Origin: Acidaminococcaceae bacterium
GTDB lineage: Bacteria; Bacillota; Negativicutes; Acidaminococcales; Acidaminococcaceae
DNA length: 22,962 nt
Direction: 5' to 3'
Assembly (NCBI GenBank): GCA_024405585.1
Contig: JAKSOM010000002.1
Location: 1 to 22,962 of the forward strand
This document shows, piece by piece, positions 1 through 6,132 of this stretch. Position 1 is the stretch's first letter. Every line of letters starts with the position of its first letter. The notes below the pieces were generated by a model. That model was not told the DNA's origin. It saw nothing but the letters and a program-made list of their open reading frames with translations, and searched no databases. Both the position numbers and the translations under genes were made by a program.

Positions 1-136
1 AATATTCCCGCTCTTAAATGCGGAACGGGCGACCTGTTTCTGACTAAAAACGAACAACCGCGCTGAAGCTCGAATGCCGGCGGTTATTTCTATAACTACT
101 AATTGCGGAGAAAGGGCAACACCGCCCAATCACTTT
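1..136 (-). other. Structured 5' leader or small RNA of unknown class (partial)
   Basis: This is the sequence immediately downstream of the leftward promoter at 143-171. I found no ATG in the leftward direction and no protein I recognise. Read leftward it can fold into several short stems: GGGC/GCCC around 115-128, AACCGC/GCGGTT around 60-90, and TTCCGC/GCGG(G)AA around 3-25. This suits a long untranslated leader, a cis-acting RNA or a small RNA continuing beyond the window edge. It does not match the T-box, SAM, TPP, cobalamin or glycine riboswitch signatures that I know. The class is unassigned, and no terminator or start codon is visible before the window ends. Confidence 0.3.
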
Positions 137-142
137 ATGTAA

Positions 143-171
143 AGTATAAACCGCCAGCGACAATTTGTCAA
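143..171 (-). promoter_or_regulatory. Sigma-70 type promoter reading leftward out of the window
   Basis: Read on the minus strand there is a perfect -35 TTGACA (166-171), a 17-nt spacer and a -10 TATACT (143-148), so transcription should start near 136. An 11-nt perfect inverted repeat, GACAA-T-TTGTC (159-169), overlaps the -35 box and could be an operator. The -35 box also shares bases with the 3' arm of the hairpin at 170-188, immediately after the copA stop. The driven gene lies outside the window. Confidence 0.65.
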
Positions 172-193
172 CACCCTCATCGGGTGTTTTTTT
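170..193 (+). terminator. Intrinsic terminator-like hairpin (T-tract on + strand)
   Basis: AACACCC (170-176), a 5-nt loop and GGGTGTT (182-188) form a perfect 7-bp stem, followed on the plus strand by a run of seven T (187-193). In that orientation it would stop rightward transcripts entering from outside the window. In the copA direction the hairpin directly follows the copA stop but is not followed by a T-tract, so it would be a poor copA terminator. Confidence 0.5.
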
Positions 194-194
194 A

Positions 195-2012
195 CTATAT
201 TTTAACTTTCCTCAACCTTAAAGCATTGGTCACTACACAGACACTGCTGCAGCTCATAGCCGCAGCCCCCAACATAGGGTTCATCACCAGACCAAAGTTG
301 GTAAAACAACCCGCCGCCACCGGAATGCAAATGACATTATAAAAAAACGCCCACCAAAGATTTTGCTTAATAACCCGCATGGTGGCTCTGCTTAAACTGA
401 TTAAAGTCGCCACATCCCTGAGGTCGGACTTCATCAGCACCACATCGCCGCTCTCCACCGCCACATCCGTACCGGCACCTATAGCCACTCCCACATCTGC
501 ACGGGCCAGGGCAGGGGCATCATTCACTCCGTCCCCCACCATCATCACGGTGCGTCCCCCGGCCTGCAACTCCCGGACAACCTTTTCCTTATCCCCGGGC
601 AGGCAACGGGAACGGTATTCCCCGATACCCACTTCCGCAGCAATCCTAGCCGCCACCTCATCCCTGTCACCGCTAAGCATCAGCACCCGCTTGCCGAGTT
701 GCTGCAGCTTCGCCACCGCCTCCACGGAGGATTTCTTAACCCTGTCCTCCTCCGTATTGCTCAAATTTCCTTCCGTAATAGTCCCCGTCTTATCCAAAAC
801 TATGGTATCCACCTGGGCCGCCTGCTGCAGGGCGGCGGCGGACTTAATCAAAATCCCCATACCCGCACCCCTGCCGGTGCCCACCATAATGGCCGTAGGC
901 GTAGCCAACCCCAAAGCGCAAGGACAGGAAATCACCAACACTCCGATGGCTATTTTCAAAGCAAAATTGCCGCTTGCCCCAAGATACAACCACACTCCCG
1001 CCGCCGCCAGGGCGATACCGATAACCGCAGGAACAAAAATACCGCTGATTTTATCCGCCAACTGTGCCACCGGTGCCTTAGTGGTGGTGGCTTCCTCCAC
1101 CAGCCGAATGATGGCCGCCAAAGTTGTATCCTCACCCACCGCCACAATCCTTGCCCGCACCTCACCCTTCAGGCACATGGTACCCCCCGTAAGCCGCTCG
1201 CCTACGGCTCGTTCCACCGGCCGTGACTCCCCGGTAAGGGCACTTTCATCCAAAGCGCAGGAACCGGACACAACCTCACAATCCGCAGGAACACGGTAAC
1301 CGGGACGGATGATGACCACATCCTCCACCGCCAATTCCGCCGCAGGGATTTCGCCGGTTTCACCATGCCGTTCCACCATTGCCGTTGGCGGAGTCAGATT
1401 CACCAGAGCCGTAATGGCATTGGTGGTGCGGCTCTTGGCCCTGGCCTCCAAAAACTTCCCAAGAGTAATGAGAGTGGTAATCATGGCCGCAGAATCATAA
1501 TACTGATTGACAAAAGAGGCACTGGCTGAAAGGGCAATCAAAGAATCCATATTAGGGGCCAAAGCAAATAAATTGCGATAACCCCGGACAAAATAATCCG
1601 CATTGATAACCAGCACCGGCAGACACAGGGTCATCTCCGCCCACCATTTGATGATTCTGTCCTCGATAAGCGCCAACCCGAACATGGGTCCCATGGCAAT
1701 GAACATCAGAGGCAAAGCGAAAAGCAAACTCAACAGAAGCCGCCTTTGCACCCCTGCCGCCTCCGCCGCCGCAGGGTCCTCCTTCGCCGCAGTCATACTG
1801 GGCACAAAGGGAACGGCGCCAAACCCAATCTGCTCCACCCTGCCGCAGATATCCGCCTCTCTTATTCTATTCTCGTCAAAATCCACCTGCATACGGTTCC
1901 TCAGCAAATTGACGCTGACGGAATTCACCCCCTCCGCCCGTTGCAGCACCTTCTCGATGCGGCTGGAACAGGCGGAACAATGCATACCGGTCACCTTAAA
2001 AATCTTCTTCAT
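195..2012 (-). CDS. copA: Copper-type P1B ATPase lacking its nucleotide-binding domain
   Basis: 605 residues with the landmarks of a Cu+-exporting P1B ATPase: an N-terminal metal-binding domain with GMHCSAC (Cys12, Cys15), TGES (260-263), the membrane CPC site (363-365), the phosphorylation motif DKTGT (Asp407), GDGVND (493-498), the YN pair in the next membrane helix (558-559) and MSCSS (586-590). Family members with one metal-binding domain are usually about 740-760 residues. The shortfall is in two places. After DKTGTITEG (407-415) the protein runs within about 10 residues into the VK.SSVEAV segment that normally follows the N-domain, so about 120-130 residues including the conserved HP nucleotide-binding motif are absent. 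Around residues 168-172 about 20 residues of a membrane hairpin are also missing. The frame is intact. A weak GGGGA ribosome site precedes the ATG. Family assignment is firm; pumping activity is doubtful. Confidence 0.88.
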   Translation of the reverse strand: MKKIFKVTGMHCSACSSRIEKVLQRAEGVNSVSVNLLRNRMQVDFDENRIREADICGRVEQIGFGAVPFVPSMTAAKEDPAAAEAAGVQRRLLLSLLFALPLMFIAMGPMFGLALIEDRIIKWWAEMTLCLPVLVINADYFVRGYRNLFALAPNMDSLIALSASASFVNQYYDSAAMITTLITLGKFLEARAKSRTTNAITALVNLTPPTAMVERHGETGEIPAAELAVEDVVIIRPGYRVPADCEVVSGSCALDESALTGESRPVERAVGERLTGGTMCLKGEVRARIVAVGEDTTLAAIIRLVEEATTTKAPVAQLADKISGIFVPAVIGIALAAAGVWLYLGASGNFALKIAIGVLVISCPCALGLATPTAIMVGTGRGAGMGILIKSAAALQQAAQVDTIVLDKTGTITEGNLSNTEEDRVKKSSVEAVAKLQQLGKRVLMLSGDRDEVAARIAAEVGIGEYRSRCLPGDKEKVVRELQAGGRTVMMVGDGVNDAPALARADVGVAIGAGTDVAVESGDVVLMKSDLRDVATLISLSRATMRVIKQNLWWAFFYNVICIPVAAGCFTNFGLVMNPMLGAAAMSCSSVCVVTNALRLRKVKI

Positions 2013-2190
2013 ATTTTTTCCCCAATACCTACAACTTTATTCTCAACACCTCAGAAAACATTTTTCATTAACTGCAAATCCTTTTTGATGACACTATTTC
2101 GGTGCAGAAGTCACCCATTTTCGAAAAACAACTCCTCTTTGATAAGCATCAGGACTTACCCAATCCTCTCTTATACACTAAACATTATTT

Positions 2191-2218
2191 ATTATATCAC
2201 ACTTTACCCCACACTCAA
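2191..2218 (-). promoter_or_regulatory. Probable copA promoter
   Basis: The minus strand reads TTGAGT (2213-2218), a 16-nt spacer and a perfect TATAAT (2191-2196). The predicted start near 2184 leaves a leader of about 170 nt before the copA ATG. A 10-bp direct repeat, TTGATAAGCA on the plus strand, occurs on either side of the promoter at 2139-2148 and 2231-2240; its meaning is unknown. No CsoR- or CueR-like operator was recognised. Confidence 0.6.
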
Positions 2219-2320
2219 CACACAAACTCGTTGATAAGCACAAATAATTTTCTTTCTCACTTCGCTTCACAAAAATTCTTTCACGAAAAAATGTTTGAAA
2301 CGTAAAAAAATGAAATCTCG

Positions 2321-2351
2321 ATGTCGACATATTCTCCAAATATGTCGACAT
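2321..2351. promoter_or_regulatory. Twin palindromes, candidate operator
   Basis: Two identical copies of the palindrome ATGTCGACAT lie at 2321-2330 and 2342-2351, with centres 21 bp apart (two helical turns). With their flanking AT the block is also a perfect 12-bp inverted repeat (2321-2332 and 2340-2351) around a 7-nt loop. It lies between the polC terminator and the copA promoter. This arrangement fits a pair of repressor dimers on one DNA face; the regulator is unknown. As leftward RNA, the hairpin loop would display GGAG. Confidence 0.5.
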
Positions 2352-2378
2352 TTAACTTTCTCATTTTTACGAAATCAA
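2350..2378 (-). promoter_or_regulatory. Possible weak promoter overlapping the twin palindromes
   Basis: The minus strand shows TTGATT (2373-2378), a 17-nt spacer and TTAAAT (2350-2355), four of six matches to TATAAT. The predicted start near 2343 falls inside the palindrome pair, which is where a repressor would act. The -10 box is poor and the region is AT-rich, so this is tentative; the stronger promoter is at 2191-2218. Confidence 0.25.
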
Positions 2379-2382
2379 TAAA

Positions 2383-2412
2383 AAATTCCTCCGATTTCAC
2401 TCGAAGGAATTT
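2383..2412 (-). terminator. Intrinsic terminator after polC
   Basis: Read on the minus strand, a 12-bp stem (arms 2401-2412 and 2383-2394, one G-U pair) with a 6-nt loop is followed by a T-rich stretch that begins inside the stem (TTTTTTATT). It lies about 110 nt after the polC stop, beyond the repeat element, and should end the long operon before copA. Confidence 0.8.
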
Positions 2413-2421
2413 TGCTAACTA

Positions 2422-2527
2422 CTAAATGCTTACGACTCATTTCTTGTCGCTCCCCAACCACCGCCAGCACGCTCCCATATCATCCCTCAATCCTTCATCC
2501 GTCATCTGTCATCCCTCATCCGTCAGA
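2422..2527 (-). repeat. Dispersed repeat, copy 1 (heptad array plus 21-nt core)
   Basis: Starting in the polC stop codon, the minus strand carries a degenerate 7-bp tandem array (2476-2527) with units such as ACGGATG, AGGGATG, ACAGATG, ACGGATG, AAGGAT(T)G and AGGGATG. A GC-rich spacer follows, then a 21-nt core at 2435-2455 that is identical to 7946-7966 downstream of ispG. Similarity continues with a few mismatches to about 2422. The polC stop TGA is the first three bases of the array. Confidence 0.7.
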
Positions 2528-5500
2528 ACAAACTGATGGTGTTCTCTTCCGGCAAGTCACCCAAAGCTCCCACTTCCGCCAGTTTATCCACAATACTTCT
2601 GCCGACTCCTGTGCGGGACGCCATATCCTCCCTACTGATGAAGGTCATATTATTCTTTTTGGCTTCCTTGATGGCCCTGCCCAATGCTTTGGCCGCTTCC
2701 TTGCCCACTCCCGGGAGTGCCGCCAGGGGCGGCCTGATTCCCTTTTCCGTAGGCAAAAAATTCACCGGATCCGATTCATAAATATCCAAAGCTTCGAATC
2801 CGATGCCCCTTTCCATCATTTCCACCACCAGTTCCAGATATGGAACCGAATCCTGGGCTGATTTTTCCGCCTTATAGCCCAGTGCATAGGTGTCATTGAT
2901 GAAATTTTTCAAGAATTCCTTGCCCTTCTGCACCAGGGTATAATCAAATTTTTCCGCCCGTTCGGAAAAATAGGCGGCATAAAATTCCTTTGGATAATGT
3001 ACTTTGCAATAGGCAATCCGATAGGCCATCATAACATAGGCCACCGCATGGGCCTTGGGAAACAAATACTGGGTGGTTTCACAGGATTTCATGTACCAAT
3101 CCGGAATCCCCGCTTTCAGCATGGCTTCTTTCATTGTCTCTTTCAGGCCGGATTTGTGGGCCTTGCCCTTGCGTACAAATTCCATGGTTTCAAAGGCGAT
3201 AGAGGGCTCCACCCCCGCCTGTATCAGGTGCAACATCACATCATCACGGGTGGAAATGGTATCCGTAACCGGCTTGCCCTCCTTTATCAAATCCTGGGCG
3301 TTGTTCAGCCACACGTCCGTGCCGTGGGAATATCCGGAAACCCGCACCACATCACTGAATTTGGTGGGTTTGACATCCGCAATCATCTGACGTACAAACC
3401 TGGTGCCACACTCCGGGATTCCATAGGTCCCCACCTGGGAATTGATCTGTTCCGGCTTCACCCCCAAGCTCCCGGTTCCGGTGAATATGGCCATGGTCTC
3501 CGGGTCACCCCAGGGGATGTCCTTGGCCTTCAATCCCGGAATAATTTCTTCCAAATGCCGGATCATGCCCGGATCATCATGCCCGAGAATATCCAGTTTC
3601 ACCATTCTGTCGTTGATACTGTGGTAATCGAAATGGGTGGTGACGGTGGGCGGGTCATATTCTCCCAAAATGTTGAGTTTCATCTTCTTTTCGTTGCTGG
3701 GCAAGTTCATGGGGGTAACATAATGGATATCCATGTCCCTGGGCACAACGATGATACCGCCGGGATGCTGCCCAGTGGTTCTCTTCACCCCCTGCAAACG
3801 TTCCACAATGGCCGCCGCATAGGCGCTATGACATTTTTTGTTCCGCTCCTCCATATATTTTTTCACAAAACCTATGGCGGTGCGTACGGCAATGGTGCTT
3901 ATGGTTCCGGCACGGCACACATTGTCCCTGCCGAAAAGTTCCTTGGTATATTCATGGGCGTAGTGCTGGGCCACTTCGCTGAAATTCAAATCGATATCTG
4001 GCACCTTGTCCCCATGGAAACCCATAAAAACGGCAAATGGTATATCGTGCCCGTCCCGGGCCATCTCCGCTCCACACTCCGGGCAGTTCTTCCCGGGCAA
4101 ATCAAAACCGCTGGCATATTCCCCTTTCAGGAAGAACTCCGTATGCCGGCATTTTGGACAACGGTAGTGGGGCTGCAGAGCGTTCACCTCCGTAATATCC
4201 ACCATATGGGCCACAAAACTGGAACCTACGCTGCCACGGCTGCCAACCATATAGTTGATTTCCAAGGAACGCTTAACCAATTTGTGAGCAATATAATAAA
4301 GCACCGCAAAACCATGATTGACAATGGAATCCAACTCCATTTTCAACCTGTCCTCAACCACCTTGGGCAACTGCTCCCCGTACAGGGCATGAGCCTTAAC
4401 ATAGGCCATATTCACAATAGCCTCCTCAGCACCGGGAATATGGGGACTGTAAAGCTGGTTCTCGTCCGGCACAGGCCGCAGCACCTCCGTCATGGCGGCA
4501 ATCTTCTGGGGATTCTCCACCACCACTTCCATGGCCACATCCTTGCCCAAATATTCAAACTCCGCCAACATTTCCTCCGTAGTACGGAAGAACAGGGGTG
4601 CCTGCTCATCCGCATCTTTATAATGCTGAGCCCCCTGCAGAACCGCCCTTGCCTTGGCATCCTCCGGATTCAAAAAATGCACGTCACCAGTGGCCACCAC
4701 CGGCTTGCCCAAGGTCTTTCCCAATCCATAAATCTTTCTGTTGTAATCTTCAATATCCTTGGACGTACAGCGTCCGTTACGGACCAAAAATTGATTGTTG
4801 CCCCTGGGCTGAATTTCCAGATAATCATAAAAGACCGCTATCTTTTTCAACTTCTCGTCACTATCACCCCGCAAAATGGCACGATAAAGTTCCCCCGCTT
4901 CACAGGCACTACCAATAATCAGACCATCCCGATACTCCTCAATCAACTTACGGGGCAACAGGGGATTTCTGTTGAATTCCCGCAAATGACTGATGGTCAC
5001 CAGTTTGTAAAGATTCCGCAGCCCAGTGGTGTTTTTCGCCAGGAGAATGATGTGGTAATTGGGTATCTTGGCCTTCTTCTTGCCCTTTTCTTCTTCATCC
5101 GCCTCCTGGTCTAAGCCGTCTTCATCTCCGACCTGTCCCGGCAGATAACCCTCCATGCCGTAAATCAATTTCAATTCCGCAGGAGGCAATTTATCCTTTT
5201 TCCGTTCCTCATTGATGGCATCCAGGGTCTTGGTACAATCCGGAAAGGCCTGCACCACCCCATGGTCAGTAATGGCCAAGGCCCCATGTCCCCACTTGAC
5301 TGCCTTGGTTATCAGTTCATCAATAGGGGTAATGCCATCCATACGGCTCATCTTGGTGTGGCAATGCAATTCCACCCGCTTGGAATCCGCCCTATCCATA
5401 CGCTCAACCTGAGGCAAAACCGCAATACTCTTGGGGATCATCACCATTTCATTGTTTGCAAATTTGTCCGGGGCCACATTGCCCTTGATTCTCAATTTCT

Positions 5501-6131
5501 GCCCCAGTTTCGGTTTCCGCTTAAATTCGTTGCACTCCCTGCGGGCCGCAAGGGCAAAATCTTCATCCCCGGTACGCTCCATGGGGAAACGCAAACGGAC
5601 ATAGATGCCGCCAGAGGCATCAACCAAATTGAAAGTCAATATGATGGCATGACTCTTCAACTCACGTTCATCAAAACTCTGCAAATTCCCGTCCCTGTCC
5701 AAAGTGCGTACAAAAGTACCCTCAATAACTACCCGGTTCTCTTCCTCCGTCAAACTGTCTATGGCTCTGACTTCGCCTTTGGGATAGGGCCCGAAAATCA
5801 AATTCTTATCCTTGGGCTTATGAAGAGCCTCATAGGCCTTACTGAAATCATCATCCTCATCCGCCGCCTCTTCCGCAGGTTCCGTTTCCGAATCGCTTTC
5901 CACAACTACTTCCGCCAGACCGAACTTTTCCCTGATACCCTGTTGCAATTTCTCCTTCAGCCCCGCAGACATACTCCCCTGCCAAACCAAAGTCCATACA
6001 TCCCTATCCGCATCAACCCGCAATTCGTCCAGACACAGCAAAGCAAGTGACGCAGAATCTGCGTCACTTAAATCCAACTGGCCCAATAATGCTTTAGTTT
6101 TATCCCTATCCGGTCTGATGCTGTATTCCAT
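2523..6131 (-). CDS. polC: DNA polymerase III alpha subunit, PolC type, without exonuclease domain
   Basis: 1202 residues; Firmicutes PolC is usually about 1430. Order seen: small N-terminal domain, acidic linker (77-95), OB fold (about 135-240), PHP domain with HCH (256-258) and TDHG (288-291), polymerase core, and a C-terminal helix-hairpin-helix (LPGVG, 1139-1143). Catalytic acids are visible in PDIDLNF (Asp712, Asp714) and KLDILGHDD (Asp847). Zinc-site cysteines are 658, 661, 683 and 686. In typical PolC a DEDDh 3'-5' exonuclease of about 190 residues interrupts the PHP domain after YGMEGYL. Here that point (324-330) is followed only by a charged linker of about 27 residues, and PHP resumes at NYHIILLAKN. 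No FD.ETTG or other exonuclease motif is present. The ATG is one base after the proS stop, so translation is probably coupled. Confidence 0.95.
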   Translation of the reverse strand: MEYSIRPDRDKTKALLGQLDLSDADSASLALLCLDELRVDADRDVWTLVWQGSMSAGLKEKLQQGIREKFGLAEVVVESDSETEPAEEAADEDDDFSKAYEALHKPKDKNLIFGPYPKGEVRAIDSLTEEENRVVIEGTFVRTLDRDGNLQSFDERELKSHAIILTFNLVDASGGIYVRLRFPMERTGDEDFALAARRECNEFKRKPKLGQKLRIKGNVAPDKFANNEMVMIPKSIAVLPQVERMDRADSKRVELHCHTKMSRMDGITPIDELITKAVKWGHGALAITDHGVVQAFPDCTKTLDAINEERKKDKLPPAELKLIYGMEGYLPGQVGDEDGLDQEADEEEKGKKKAKIPNYHIILLAKNTTGLRNLYKLVTISHLREFNRNPLLPRKLIEEYRDGLIIGSACEAGELYRAILRGDSDEKLKKIAVFYDYLEIQPRGNNQFLVRNGRCTSKDIEDYNRKIYGLGKTLGKPVVATGDVHFLNPEDAKARAVLQGAQHYKDADEQAPLFFRTTEEMLAEFEYLGKDVAMEVVVENPQKIAAMTEVLRPVPDENQLYSPHIPGAEEAIVNMAYVKAHALYGEQLPKVVEDRLKMELDSIVNHGFAVLYYIAHKLVKRSLEINYMVGSRGSVGSSFVAHMVDITEVNALQPHYRCPKCRHTEFFLKGEYASGFDLPGKNCPECGAEMARDGHDIPFAVFMGFHGDKVPDIDLNFSEVAQHYAHEYTKELFGRDNVCRAGTISTIAVRTAIGFVKKYMEERNKKCHSAYAAAIVERLQGVKRTTGQHPGGIIVVPRDMDIHYVTPMNLPSNEKKMKLNILGEYDPPTVTTHFDYHSINDRMVKLDILGHDDPGMIRHLEEIIPGLKAKDIPWGDPETMAIFTGTGSLGVKPEQINSQVGTYGIPECGTRFVRQMIADVKPTKFSDVVRVSGYSHGTDVWLNNAQDLIKEGKPVTDTISTRDDVMLHLIQAGVEPSIAFETMEFVRKGKAHKSGLKETMKEAMLKAGIPDWYMKSCETTQYLFPKAHAVAYVMMAYRIAYCKVHYPKEFYAAYFSERAEKFDYTLVQKGKEFLKNFINDTYALGYKAEKSAQDSVPYLELVVEMMERGIGFEALDIYESDPVNFLPTEKGIRPPLAALPGVGKEAAKALGRAIKEAKKNNMTFISREDMASRTGVGRSIVDKLAEVGALGDLPEENTISLF
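6045..6069. repeat. 12-bp perfect inverted repeat inside the start of polC
   Basis: AAGTGACGCAGA (6045-6056) and its exact reverse complement (6058-6069) are separated by one base. The repeat covers polC codons about 21-29, roughly 60-90 nt after the ATG. In RNA it can form a 10-11 bp hairpin with a 3-5 nt loop. No T-tract follows. It may be a regulatory hairpin, an intragenic protein site, or chance. Confidence 0.6.
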
Positions 6132-6132
6132 C

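Noticed and set aside
2068..2118. A 16-residue ORF in the copA leader with GAGGAG upstream
   Set aside because: Spacing from the ribosome site to ATG is about 13 nt and the peptide has no recognisable pattern; chance is the simpler explanation.
2476..2527. Tandem arrays as a possible CRISPR
   Set aside because: Units are 7 bp, contiguous and degenerate, with no spacers and no cas genes.
2997..5114. A 705-codon open frame on the plus strand
   Set aside because: It is antisense to polC, which has full family identity and catalytic motifs. Its translation is His/Gln/Pro-rich with no recognisable domain, as expected for the opposite strand of a gene with few rightward stop triplets.
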